Part shown: positions 1 through 11,026 of the stretch, one piece after another
Layout of the letters: each line of letters begins with the position of its first letter
Numbering within the stretch: position 1 is the first letter of the stretch
From: Amorphophallus konjac
Taxonomy: Eukaryota; Streptophyta; Magnoliopsida; Alismatales; Araceae
Assembly: GCA_022559845.1 (NCBI GenBank)
Contig: CM040123.1
Coordinates: 298,394,642-298,458,641, forward strand
DNA: 64,000 nt
Direction: 5' to 3'
Notes under the pieces: model-generated
What the model was told of the DNA's origin: nothing
Database searches by the model: none
Seen by the model: only the letters and a program-made list of their open reading frames with translations
Program-made: the position numbers and the translations under genes

Positions 1-160
1 CAGTGACAAATAACTCTGTAACGGTGACAAATATCTCATGGCAGTGAAACTTGAAGAAACTCAAGTTCATTTGAAGGGTTTAACCGTGTATGGGTTACTT
101 AACTCTACTAACACGGATCTGAAGCTTCCCTAGTCATCAAACGACACTAATTAAATGAAG
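1..160. repeat. Element-end segment with GGTGACAAATAG cores (copy 1)
   Basis: The window opens inside an array of the core GTGACAAATA. It runs on into about 100 bp that recur almost unchanged at 2365-2485 (TGAAACTTGAAGAAACTCAA and the following stretch up to CATCAAACGACACT). The duplication suggests two copies of one element end, or a tandem duplication. No coding sequence is seen. Confidence 0.6.
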
Positions 161-660
161 TGAAACGTTTATATTATTTTTCTATCATTTTTCACAATTA
201 GGTAGTTTTATATTATTGTTATAGTGTTACATTTATTAATTATTAATTTTATATTTTTTTATCAATTTTATAATTAATTTATTATTATACTGGTACATTT
301 ATTAACTATCATTTTTAATAGTTTTTGTCATTTTCACAATTATTTTACTATTATTATGTTGTTACATTTATTAATTATTATTTTTATATTTTTTATCATT
401 TTCAATTATTTCATTATTATTTTACCTTTACATTTATTAATTATCATTTTCAATTTTTTAGTTTTTATCATTTTCATAACTATTTAATGATTATTATGAT
501 GTTACATTTATTAATTATCATTTTATATGGTTTTTATCTTTTTCATAATTATTTTATTATTATTATTCTGTTATATTTATAAATTTTCGATTTGTATAGT
601 TTTTTGACATTTTTATTTATTTTATTATAATTACAGTATTATATTTATTAATTATCACTG
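160..660. repeat. AT-rich tandem repeat, about 68-bp period
   Basis: The phrase GTTACATTTATTAATTATCA recurs about seven times at roughly 68-bp spacing, separated by T-rich sequence. The block is nearly pure A+T. Its open frames are low-complexity Phe/Tyr/Ile strings and are not genes. Confidence 0.75.
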
Positions 661-724
661 TTAGACAGAAAGAAGAACAAGTTTTGATGTTTTGGAGCTA
701 GTAAGTCAGATAAGTCAAAATCAA

Positions 725-1440
725 GCACGACGACTAACACCGCATAGTGGTGACAAATAGTCATCATTGGTGAGAAATAGGTTTCAGGGTTGACAAATGT
801 CTCCTAAAGGTGATAAATGGATAACAGAAGTAAAATATATATTTTGAAGCGAAATAAAGGCGACGGTTGGCAAGCGATAAGGGTGACAAATAGATGTTAT
901 GAATGACAAATAGCCGTTAGCAGTGACAAATAACTCTGTAAAGGTGACAAATAGCTCAGAAAAATGAGAAATATCGATGGTATTATCCAAGTAAAAAGTT
1001 TTCGTCGGAATGATTCGACTTTCATGGTTTGTTTGTTATTTTCTTACCTATATGACAAATTATTTTATTTATTGATTATCATTTTTATGGATTTTTTTAT
1101 TATTATATTTGTTTTCTCTTTTGGGTTCACCTTCCGTATGTGAGAGCAGCGAGTAAAATGAATGATAGGGGTGATGAATGCATAGTATTGGTGACAAATA
1201 AGTTGATAGAGGTAACAAATGCACATTAGTGGTGACAAATAGGTTGACAAGGGCGACAAATGCGCATGAGGGGTGACAAAAGGCTCTTAACGGTGAACAA
1301 ATGCACAAAGACGACGGCTCCTGCATGTTATAAGAGTGAAAGATGCCTATTAGTGGTGACAAATAGATCAACAGGGGCGACAAATGCGCATGAATGGTGA
1401 CAAATGGATCCTAACGATGAACTATGAGCATGAAGATAAG
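725..1440. repeat. GGTGACAAATAG core array
   Basis: More than fifteen direct copies of a GGTGACAAATAG/ATG core lie about 22-24 bp apart, and the 10-12 bp between cores vary freely. At 1000-1130 the array is broken by a short AT-rich stretch. The first part (725-970) is duplicated at 2150-2370, including the lead-in ACTAACACCGCATAGTGGTG. The same core recurs at 42500-43060, 53455-53640, 54090-54300 and 62640-62890. Confidence 0.8.
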
Positions 1441-2150
1441 CCCTACTAATATTAGAACCATCGATAAACCCTACTACTTATAGGGGAAAAACTCCCCTTT
1501 GTAAAGGTAACCCCTACCTGCGATGGATGGTTTCCTTCATTTGACGGCAACCACATCACATAAAGATCAAGCATCCATCATGCAAAGAAAGGTTGCAGAA
1601 AAAGAAATTATATTGATAGGGGAAGAGGGTACAAGCGGTTAGGTTGGAGGCTCAACACCCCCTTGTTACAAAACAGGCGGTCCACCTTCACCAAGGCATC
1701 CTGTCACCCTTGTAGGTACCCCTGCTTATATTCCTCTAAAAAGTCACCGCCGCTGCTTTCCCCTGATGGCTGGTCCGGCACCGATAGGGCTTCCTTTCAG
1801 AAGCACACCCTTTTGGCGGTAACCTGCTCTTACGAAGAATCTGACTTCTCAGATGATGACATCTTCACGAGAGTGTCTTTGACCGCCAAAGAAACTCAGG
1901 ATGTCCTTAGGGTTCCCCACAGAGTCTCTATTTATAGGAAGGAGATAAAACCCCCAGAGGGCAAAAGAGTCTTCGTGCCTCCCCAACTTTGTGGAAATCA
2001 AAGTGACGGGACCGTGAAGCTCGTTCCATCTTCCCCAACTTTTTTGACTCTCGGTCCTTCCTTTTTGTCGGTCATGAGATTGCTTGGACCGAGGTTCCTT
2101 TCGTCTGGATACATCAGCCGCATAGTAGACGGGAGGCCAAAGAGAGATAC
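1441..2150. other. Unassigned segment between two core arrays
   Basis: This segment holds one + strand open frame of 169 codons (1663-2172) rich in Ser, Pro and Arg. I do not recognise its product and see no domain, signal peptide or good start context. Flanking by two copies of the same array makes it more likely to be the interior of a small non-autonomous element than a host gene. The sequence CTATAGGGGAAAAACTCCCC near 1479 is a short hairpin-like stretch. Function unknown. Confidence 0.35.
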
Positions 2151-2490
2151 TATAACGACTAACACCGCATAGTGGTGATAAATTGGCTTCAAGGCTGACA
2201 AATATCTCGTAAGGGTGATAAATCGATAATAGAAGTCACAATATGTGATGAAGCGAAACATAGGCGACGCCTAGTGAGCAATAAGGGTGACAAATAGCTC
2301 GCTATGAGTGACAAATAGTCATTAGAAGTGACAAATAGCTATGTAACGGTGACAAATAGCTCATGGTAGTGAAACTTGAAGAAACTCAAGTTCGTTTGAA
2401 GGATTTAACCGTGTCCTAGCGATCCTAACTCTACCAACATGAATCTGAAGCTTTCCTAATCATCAAACGACACTGATTAAGCTCGACTTG
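2150..2490. repeat. GGTGACAAATAG array and element-end segment (copy 2)
   Basis: This is a second, diverged copy of the 725-970 array, followed directly by the 120-bp tail found at 20-155. The two copies differ by scattered substitutions, so the duplication is not recent. Confidence 0.7.
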
Positions 2491-2499
2491 TCTTTCTAA

Positions 2500-2569
2500 C
2501 TTGACCTATCTTTCATATGTTCAGACCTAAAATTGCACAAATGCTCAGACTTAAAATTGCACATATGCT
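2500..2569. repeat. Left flank of Tat insertion with target-site copy ATGCT
   Basis: Short direct repeats of the form ATGCTCAGACTTAAAATTGCAC resemble the minisatellite at 22770-22830 (ATGCTCAGACCTTAGTGTGC). The five bases ATGCT at 2565-2569 recur directly after the 3' LTR at 22765-22769. They are the probable target-site duplication of the 20-kb retrotransposon. Confidence 0.7.
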
Positions 2570-3693
2570 TGTAGACACGCCAAAATCGATGCTATGTTGA
2601 GTAAATTTCATGCCGTAATATAATGCCCCAAAGTGGACTTCAATATTGGCTCAATATGAAGTTATTCCAATTTATTTAGAAATTTTTCGGTATATTTGTA
2701 ATTAGCGACCGTCTGCAGGGCGTCATTTCTCTGGCGACTCTATGCGGTGTCGTTATTTCAATTAATAGGCGACCGTCTGCGCGAACGTCATTTCATGGTT
2801 TTACGAATCCTATTCAAAATTAAATTCAAGGAATTAATGCTTGTTTCGCAGGCGCTCATTAATTGACGCCATTTCATGGAGACGTTATTTCTTATTTTTT
2901 TTAAATATGGAAAGTCGTTTATTTCTATAAATTATCCAAGAAATAGCGACGTGCGCGGTCGTCATTTCAATTGACTACCACCCTGAAGTCATCATTTACT
3001 TTCAGAGTCCGTTCCTGCTACTGCTTCCTTGCAGAGCAATCCTTCCTTTTTTTGATCCCAATCCTATCCATTGAGGTAAATCCACACCCTAGAGGTTTAT
3101 CCCTTATTTTGATCCCATTGGAACTAGGTCTTAGACCCTATAAATTCCCTTCCTTGAAGGCCACCCGCGAGGGAGAAGTTTTCCTTTGGCAGTCATCATC
3201 TTGGCATATACAGAGCATTACAATCACCAGTAATAAGAGGATTTCACATGTTCTCCCTACCTACTGCTGCTATGGTGTTGTTCTCTGCCTCCCTCTTCCT
3301 GCCGCCGCTGCTTCCTTCTCCTGCTGTTGCTGAAGATCGTCCCTCCCCTTCTGCTTACAGGCGCAGAAGTGGCCTCTCTTCTACTCTCTAATTTCTTCTT
3401 CTTAGTTGCATTGCAACATCTTCAGTGTTAGTTAGGCATATCGTTGATAGTTTATTTTGCATTCATATTCTCCCTACCTTTTGTTCCCTTCTAAAGGGGT
3501 TTAAAACAAACACACAAGGTGTGTTCATGCCCATATTGCATGATTTTATTTCCTTTGAGCATTGATACTACACTCTTTGGCTAATCAATATTTCTTTGTT
3601 GTCTTTGCTTGTCTTATAAGGGTAATTAAGGATAAGAACCCCCTTCATCGACCGGCCGGTAGAAGGAGGAAGTGCAACTCACAATCTCACCCG
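2570..3693 (+). repeat. 5' LTR of Tat element, 3' end missing
   Basis: It matches the right LTR from its first base to the CACCCG at 3688-3693, after which the two diverge completely. The right LTR continues about 180 bp further to its CA end at 22764. This LTR therefore lost its terminal part, and with it the primer-binding site. The copies differ by many transitions and small indels, so the insertion is old. The LTR holds several CGACC..GTCATTT dyads between 2704 and 2965. Confidence 0.8.
3138..3144 (+). promoter_or_regulatory. Candidate TATA box of Tat LTR
   Basis: CTATAAAT lies in a conserved stretch of both LTRs (the right copy is at 22045). It is the best TATA match in the LTR and probably sets the U3/R boundary shortly downstream. 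Inference from sequence only. Confidence 0.45.
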
Positions 3694-5295
3694 ATGAGGC
3701 TCTGTTTTCGCCCTTCGCCGTGCGGTTCATCCTCCCCAACTCCGGCAGCGCCCCTCCCCGGTCCGGCCGGAGGGTTCCATGCTGGGGCCGTCGCCCTTGC
3801 CTCCTCCTGCCCTGCCCCCTCCCATGGCGGTGTTGCACCTTCTCTTGCACCCCTCCACGACCCCCTGTTTCGGCCTAGCCCACCTTCGTGCTTGGCCTCT
3901 GCTTCCCCTCTGCCTCATTGCAAGCTTGGACGTGATCCCCGTGCCTCTCCTGTGTTTATGCGGCCGTCGGGTCCGGTGACGGTGGCTCCTTTCCCCGGTG
4001 CGTCCTCGTCTACCATGCCCCCCTCCACATCCTCCTTTGTTGCTCCGTCTTCCTCTGCCATTTCCCCTCTTTCGCCCAACTATGCTCCTGGCCGCCCTCC
4101 TGACCCTCCCACCCTCCTTGTGCCTCCACCGTCCCTTGCCTCCACCGTGCATGGAGCTGCTCCTCTGCATCCTCCTTCGTCCGTGTCTGTCGCGGTAACT
4201 GGCCCCCCCACGTTGCCTTCTCCTCCTGGCGCTGCTCCTGCGCGAACACTCCTCCTCTGGCCCGGTGGAATCCATTCCGCCGTCTTCCCCCTACTGCTGG
4301 CGGTGGGGTCTCCAGCCTGGGCGTCTCCGGTGGCGTCCTGCATCCTTTTGCCTTTCATGTCTCTCCTGCTGTCGCGGGCTCTCCGTCGCCCGCGGGCGGT
4401 GCGTCTACCTGTACGGCTGCGTTCATGCACACGTCCCAACAACCGGGCGCCACGTTCTTGCCCAACCTGGCACGCAACTGCTGGCGGGCAAGACTGCACC
4501 TTTTGCCCCCAGCGTTGACCCTCCTCCACCGTTGACCACTAGCCTTCGGGCCCACGCTCTCTCGCCTCTGTCCTCTACGCTTTTGACCTCCACGTCTCTT
4601 GCCCTTGATGGGACTGCCGTCGAATGCTATCCACTTTTTTTTGGTGTTAACCTTGGCACTGGCGTACCTCCTTCGAACTCGGCCTCCTCCTCCAGCACGG
4701 CCGCTGCCGCAATGCGCCACGCCAGTACGACCGGTGCCGTGTCCCGTCCGTTAGCTTCTCCGGCCTAGCTCTTTTCGTCGACACGTCTTTGTTCACCTTC
4801 ACACGCCAACCTCCGCGGGAACCTCTTCACGCTTCCCCTCCTGCTGTTACTTGTCCAGCTGTTGCTCCAGAGGGTCCTGTCCCCCTCATCGGCGGCCTTC
4901 CGCTCTCTGCTGGCACCACCACCTGGCTGCTCCAGCGTGGTCTCCCAGCCACCCACGTGTCCTGCACCCGTTCGAGGCCTCGCCTACTAATGTGCACACG
5001 TTAACTGGGTGGGTGGCCCATCCCAGACGTGCTCTGTTTGGGTTTATTGGGCCTTGCCCACTTGCTATAATTGGGCTCCTCCCTTCCTTAGTAGGATGCC
5101 CCATGTTGTAATGTTCTTCTTTTGGTTTTTGGGCTTTTGTATTGGCCCTCTTGCTATCCTTGACAAGGTGTTCCCCCTCCCCCGGACCTTGCTCGTCCCT
5201 TGTATCCCCCCATGTTATGATTCTTTTCTTTCTACACTTCTTAATGGAAAATCGCTTGTCTGGTGGCCGGGGTGGCACGTCATGTCCCTTCCACA
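3694..5295. other. Foreign GC-rich block replacing LTR end, PBS and gag start
   Basis: Composition jumps to strongly C- and G-rich at the exact base where the two LTRs stop matching. It falls back at about 5300, just before gag homology begins. The block has overlapping Pro/Ser/Ala-rich open frames on the + strand (for example 3562-4518) and Arg/Gly-rich ones on the - strand, as expected from composition alone. The last 300 bases are T-rich and end CTTCTTAATGGAAAATCGC, which loosely resembles the 3' end of a plant LINE or mRNA. I cannot identify the source. Confidence 0.6.
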
Positions 5296-6455
5296 ATGAA
5301 AGGATGAACGGACTCCCTCGTTTTCCACCTTACAAGTATTATCTTTCAGTTAAAAAAAAAAATCCGTTCATTCATCTGAAAGATTTCATGTATGAGGCAT
5401 CCTTATGGCAGGATAATAAGACCTCCCTAGCCTATCTCTTTAGAAGGTCTCTAGATGGTCCGGCACTTGAATGGTTTTATTCTTTGGAGCCGGCCGAAGC
5501 CAGTGATTTTGATTTTGTTCAGCGGAACTTCTTAAAGAAATATAAAGACCGTGTGGGCCCATCTTTGTCAGTTATAGATTTTGTTGCCGAGAAGATGAAG
5601 CCCCAGGAGGACTTCATTCTGTTTGCTGATTGGTGGAGATCTATGGCCAAAAGATTGAAAGACACCCTTTCGGAAACGGAGCAAGTTAAGATGATCATAT
5701 CAAATTCTACTCCGCAATTCCGTCACATTTTGGCCATGAATAAGTTAAGCACTATGGAAGAGCTCTATGAGAGAGCTAGATATATACAGACTCAGATGAA
5801 AGATTCACCCATCATGGGCATGTTTGAACAGAAACCAAGGATGGTCAGGAAGAACACCAATGTTAATAATAGTGGTGGAACAATCGAAGGCACTATGACT
5901 AATGAGTATGTAGGCATGGTTGGCAACCCCGCACCTTTCCGCAATCCTAACCCGAGACCTCCACAACCTCCGCAACAACTCCGCTTCTTTAATCCCGCTC
6001 CGCAAGCAAATATTCCCCTTCGATCCTTCCATCCTCCTCCACAAAATCAAGCTGTCCACCCAAACCCTCAAGTTCCTCAGCAATACCACCAAGTGCCGCC
6101 ACCCACCAATTATGGTCCCCAGTAGCCAAGAAGGCCACCAGGACCCAAAAGGCTCCAATACCCACCATTACCCGAAAGTCTCCATGACATCTTTAACGCA
6201 CTTATGGCTGCCAACGCGCTTACATTGCCTAAGGAATGGCCGGCCTGGCCTCAAAATGTTGATACATCCCGCTATTGTGTCTTCCATCGCCAACTCGGTC
6301 ATAATATGGATCATTGTTTTCACTTCAAAGATTATATATATGACATGAATGACCAGGGTGGTATTGATTGGGACGAGATGAGGAGATTTATTGCAACCCT
6401 AGAGGCAGGAAGACCTCCTCGGCAACAACAGGCCCAACAGCCGCCTCAGCAATAA
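5142..6455 (+). pseudogene. gag: gag (capsid and zinc-knuckle region) of Tat element
   Basis: Gag homology starts near 5305 (GLPRFPPYKYYLSV) and runs through a typical retrotransposon gag core: HLKDF, then LFRRSLDGPALEWFYSLEP, then FVQRNFLKKY. A CxFHxxLGHxxxxC zinc-knuckle-like motif (CVFHRQLGHNMDHC) lies near 6282-6320. The frame holds an in-frame TAG at 6123-6125 and ends at TAA 6453-6455. The N-terminal part of a normal Tat gag is absent because the GC-rich block joins here, so the first ~50 codons of the open frame are probably not gag. The intact protein would form the particle and package RNA. Confidence 0.85.
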
Positions 6456-7565
6456 GTTGTACCACCTCCTCAATAACAGCAAGCTTCTGCACCACAACCA
6501 GACATGGGGATTGTCCATAATCCATTACCAGAGCACCCTCCGAACTAGCAAGTAAACCCTGTTACCTCCTTCCACGAGGTGGAAAGAGGATAAGGGTGGC
6601 GTGAAGAGAACGCCTCTATCGGGGCTCTAAAACAAACTCCAAGTCAACCACCCCGACTGTTAAGAACGCCTCTCCATCCAACGCCTTTCCACCAACCGTC
6701 CTGTCCCCTTTTACGCATCACTAGCCAAATTCCCTCCACTACCACTAACCCCTTACCGGCTAGACCTCTCCTCATTCACCCTCCACCATCTTCCGCACCA
6801 CAACAAACCACCCCTCCTGTCACCATTTCCTCGCCTTTGCCATCTAGGCCACTTCTCATTCGCCCCTCACCGGCACCTATTCCTCCCACTGCTACCACCA
6901 ATCCTCCGCCGGCAAAGACTCCCACATCTCAACCCATAAATCCCTCATGTTTACCTAGACCCCTCCTCATTTGGCCTGCGCCTCCTTCAGCCGTTCAAGC
7001 GCCCCCTACACCTCCTACTGTTACCTCTCCAGTTACCACTATCCCTCAGCCAACAAGTCCCCTCATAAGGGTTCCTTCTTTGGTCACCCCTCCAACATCT
7101 GTTAATCCTAATATCCCATCTTCATCCACTAATCCTCCGCCTACCCACAACCCGACAGAGACATAATCGTCACAAACTATGGTGCTACATAGTGGACGGA
7201 TATTTCATCGTGTATTTCCGCAAAGGGAGTCAGAGCCCACACAGGGGCAAGAGGAACAAGAGCCAAAGCAAGAATCCATACCGGGCACTCAATATGACTA
7301 GTTAAAGCACTTAGACAAGACCCCGACAAGGATTTCCATTTTGGAACTGATAAAGAGATCCACCATTCACCAGCAGGCTTTGAAAGAGTATCTACAGAAG
7401 GTGATGGTTAATGAGGATATTCCAGCTGAACAGATTACATCAGTTTTGACACCAACAAGTGATCAGCCGGCCATTATCTTTCACGAACATGAACTAGCTC
7501 CGAAGCCGGCTAGGAAGTATGCCTTGTGCATCACGGTTGACATTAACAAAGTGGTAGTTAAATAA
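6456..7565 (+). pseudogene. Proline-rich gag-protease linker, several stops
   Basis: The gag frame can be followed through this stretch, though it meets stops at about 6472, 6544, 6591, 7163-7165, 7299 and 7563-7565. It encodes repeats built on SRPLLIRPSPAP and ARPLLIHPPPSS, a Pro/Thr/Ser-rich linker. From 7341 it becomes an ordinary helix-like sequence leading into the protease. Pro-rich linkers at this place are common in large plant gypsy elements. Confidence 0.6.
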
Positions 7566-8252
7566 TGTTTAGTGGATACTGGAGCATCCATCAATGTGCT
7601 GTCGCCAAGTACTTTAAAAATGTGTGGCATACTGGACAGTCAGGTTTGGCCATCTACCATTACAGCGACCGCTTATGACAATACGAAGAAGCCGCCTTTG
7701 GGAATGATCACCTTGAATGTTGGGCTGGGTCCAGTATCAGTCACAGTAGATTTCCACATTTTAGACATGGACCCGACTTTTAAAGATATTTTGGGCCGTC
7801 CATATATCCAAGAACTTGATGCCGTGCCCTCTACAAATCACCAGTGCATAAAATTTCCACACAAAGGGCGCATCATCAAAGTCACTAGCATGCCCATTCT
7901 AACATTAGTTGATATACACTCTGCTACATCTGTGCCTTCCATATGGCCCGCCAACAAGCCTTTATTGTCAGTACTAGATCTTGCTGATTCATGGCATGAC
8001 TTTTTAAAACCGCAAGGTCCAACTCATCCTTCGGCACGAGCTTCGCCCCTACCTTCAAAAGGGAAAAAGAAGAAGGGTATGATGAATACCCTAGCCTGGA
8101 ACATCATGATGAGTATGGGGTATAGAGATGGAAAGGGCCTGGGCACCAATCTCCAAGGCAGAGTGAAGCCCATTAGACATCATAAGCTCATTCCCCGAGG
8201 TGGCCTTGGATACAAAGGGCCAAGCAAAGAAGAGTTTGAGAATAAAGAATAA
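7566..8252 (+). pseudogene. pro: Retropepsin-like protease followed by a G-patch domain
   Basis: The active-site loop LVDTGASINVL lies just downstream of a TAA at 7563-7565, with DTG at 7575-7583. A second conserved stretch (DILGRPYIQELDAV) follows about 75 residues later, as in pepsin-family proteases that cut Gag-Pol. From about 8094 to 8230 the chain has the G-patch signature: MSMGYRDGKGLG, then RGGLGY. G-patches are RNA-binding glycine motifs also found after the protease of some retroviruses. Here the domain would act in cis on element RNA or reverse transcription. This segment itself is open; it is severed from gag by upstream stops. Confidence 0.8.
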
Positions 8253-9061
8253 CCGTGGGCTGTTATGACTTCTACTTTAAAAACAGACCGACAACCACTC
8301 ACATGGACTTTACATACCCATTTTGTGAAAAGGGGTACTCAATATGACGGGCAAACCACATTGGTTACTTCTATATTAGATCAACAAGATGTGCATTCAC
8401 GTCAATTTGCTCGTCACCTGGCGCCATTAGTCACTTACAAGGCCCTAGAATCTTTAAGGCCATTCAAAAGAAGAAAAATAGATGACCCAGAATGTGAGTG
8501 GTACCGTTGGTTCGATATGAATGACATTGACATTGCTTTAAACTGTCTATTTATGCCGACTGATCCGGAATGGCCGCCACTCATTCATGAGCTGATAGAA
8601 AAGCCAGCAGTAATCACAGATAAGAGGCAGCTTTTGAGTAACTACACTGATACCGGAGAGCCAGATGTGCCATTCGAAGAAGGCTTTACTGTGGACAGGT
8701 TGTGGGCCGACCTTTTCTTCTTAATTCTATACATCCGTCACTCATTACTTTCTGGTGCTCCAAAGTCTTTGTCTCTGATTTTCCTAGACAGCCTGTGGTC
8801 TTGCTTATTCTATCTCTGGATATGCACCAAGAGCAATTCTCTCGGCTCTCCATTACACCCCCGCGTGGGCAATCTCTTATCCGATCTTTTTCTAATCTTT
8901 CAATTTCACCATCTCCTACTCCTTCCTCTTATTGCTTTATCCTTGAAAACAAAAAAAACGCCAAAATTCAAACTTCCTAATTTTCCATCTCTATTGAAGA
9001 GACCTCCTATCTTGCTCATGAGTGTGCCCCGATCCAAGGGCCGCTCCTTTAAGGTACGTTA
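8253..9061 (+). pseudogene. Protease-RT connector, possible intron remnant
   Basis: The frame continues from the G-patch into a Tat-style connector (CEWYRWFDMNDIDIALN) up to about 8715. It then turns into a pyrimidine-rich stretch with low coding character in all frames until 9061. Ogre-type Tat elements are known to carry an intron between protease and RT. GGACAG|GTTGTG near 8698 and the T-rich tract are compatible with that, but no splice junction can be proven here. The next coding frame differs from this one. Confidence 0.45.
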
Positions 9062-10333
9062 GTGGACTTCCTTTTCTCCTCCGATGAGGAGGCTTATCAT
9101 GTACCTTCTCCTATATCCACTGCGTCTTTCTCTTCTTCTATTTCCCCTTCTCTAGGTCAGGATAGTTCGTCTAGCTTGTCATCTTGTTCTTCTCCCTCCT
9201 CCTCTGATAGGAATCCTGGGATAGCTACTCATAAGAAAGCCAAGGGTAGGTAGATTCCCCGTAGGTTCTTGCTAGATCTGGCTAGAAGATGTCGGGCATG
9301 TTTAGCTCTTTCTGGTTTCTTAGAGGATCCGATCTTCCTGCCAGAAATAGAATGTGAGGATGTGTGCTCTATAGATGAAAGGTTTGGTGTTTACGAGGTT
9401 ATGAACGATGAAGACCCTATTGAAGAGGGGGATGAAGAATACGAAGAATATGAGGACGAGGCTGATGCTTTTGCTAGTGGTATGAGGAGATTCGATGAAC
9501 CGTCAGCCTCAGTAGAAGAACCCACCAAAGAGATTAATCTGGGTACTGAGGAAAACCCTAGGATTGTCCTCATAAGCAAAAATTTGCCTCCCTCTGAAGA
9601 AGAGGCGCTCGTTCAAGTTCTTCAGCAATATAAGGACACGTTTGCATGGAATTACGAGGATATGCCAGGTTTGGACCCTACGCTAGTTGAACATCGTCTC
9701 ACACTTAAGCCAGGATCCATCCCGGTCAAGCAGCGGTTGAGACGTTTCCACCCTCATATGGCATTAAAAATAAAAGAAGAGGTCGATAAGCTTCATAAGG
9801 CCAGATTTATTCGAGTCGTCCTCTACCCCAATTGGGTGGCAAATATTGTCCCGGTCATGAAAAAGGACGGAAGAGTTAGAATTTGCATAGACTTCCGGGA
9901 TCTTAACCGCGCATGTCCTTAGGATGATTTCCCTCTGCCTCACATAGATGTGCTAATTGACAATACGGCAAGGTATGAGACCCTCTCTTTTATGGATGGC
10001 TTCTCTGGTTATAATCAGATTCGCTTGGCTGAAGAGGATCAGGAAAAGACCTCATTCACTACACCTTGGGGTACTTATTGTTATGTGGTCATGCTGTTTG
10101 GGCTTAAGAACGTCGGAGCCACTTACCAAAGGGCCATGATGGCTATTTTTCATGACATGATCCACATTTTTATAGAGGTGTATGTTGATGACCTGGTAGT
10201 GAAATCAAGAACAAGGATTGAGCATCCTGGGGTTCTAGCCAAGGTTTTACAAAGAGCATGGAAGTATGAATTAAAAATAAACCCCAAGAAGTGTGTGTTT
10301 GGCGTTCGTCCGAAAAATTACTTAGATTCCTAG
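9062..10333 (+). pseudogene. RT: Reverse transcriptase of Tat element
   Basis: A Ser-rich and then acidic N-terminal region (EEGDEEYEEYEDEAD near 9430) leads into RT. Core motifs visible are VRICIDFRDLNRACP near 9880, FMDGFSGYNQI near 9985, and the catalytic YVDDLVV near 10180. An in-frame TAG at 9920-9922 follows RACP, another stop lies near 9251, and a frameshift near 10320 moves the thumb and connection region into another frame. The intact enzyme copies element RNA into DNA. Confidence 0.9.
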
Positions 10334-11026
10334 TCAACAAAAGGGGTATTGAGATTGATCCCAACAAGGCAACGGCAATAAGGGATATGTCTCCTCCCAA
10401 GAATTTGAAGGAAGTTCAAGGATTGATCGGGAGCTTGCAATTTATTCGCCGGTTTGTCTCCCAGCATTCACAAAGGTGTAGGCCGTTTTACGAGCTTACT
10501 AAACCAAGAGTCAAATTTAATTGGGATGACAAGTGTCAGGCAGTCTTTGATGGACTAAAGGATTATTTGGCCAATCCTCCTGTCCTGAGGCCGCCGGTTC
10601 CAGGCAAACCGCTTGTTCTTATGTTTCTGTCCTGGATGACTCTGTAGGTGCTATCCTTACGCAAGTTGACGAAGAGGGAAAGGAGAGGGCAGCCTACTAC
10701 TTGTCTAAGCTTCTCAACCCCTGTGAGCAGAAGTATTCAGCCATGGAGAAGACCTGCGCAGCTTTAGTCTGGGTAGTTCAAAAATTGAAGCATTATTTCT
10801 TAGCTCACGAGGTCATCTTATTGCTCGCATGAATCCTATCAAGTTTCTCCTTGAAAAATCTATTCTCACTGACCGATTGGCACGATGGCAAAGCTTTCTT
10901 TCTCAGTTTGATATCATCTACATTCAGTAAAAAGTAATTAAAGGCTATGCCATAGCAGAACATATTGCTCATCACCCTCTCCCTAGATTCGACCCTGTTC
11001 GTTCAGAGTTTCCAGATGAGGAACTA
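10334..11026 (+). pseudogene. RT connection and first RNase H, frameshifted
   Basis: The sequence continues as FLVNKRGIEIDPNKATAI, then IGSLQFIRRFVSQHS (RT thumb), then KYSAMEKTCAALVW and LKHYFLAHEV (typical gypsy RNase H). At least two further frameshifts, near 10630 and 10820, and a TAA at about 10929 break it. The region has the usual RT-linked RNase H layout, which is distinct from the second RNase H that follows. Confidence 0.75.

Noticed and set aside
725..1440. CRISPR-like array (short conserved core, variable spacers)
   Set aside because: The core is only 12 bp, spacing varies, the setting is a plant transposon landscape and no cas-like gene exists. Subterminal transposon repeats explain it better.
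3562..4529. Long Pro/Ser/Ala-rich + frame and Arg/Gly-rich - frames in the GC-rich block
   Set aside because: Open frames on several strands at once are expected from GC-rich, stop-poor DNA. No frame shows a domain or coding bias.
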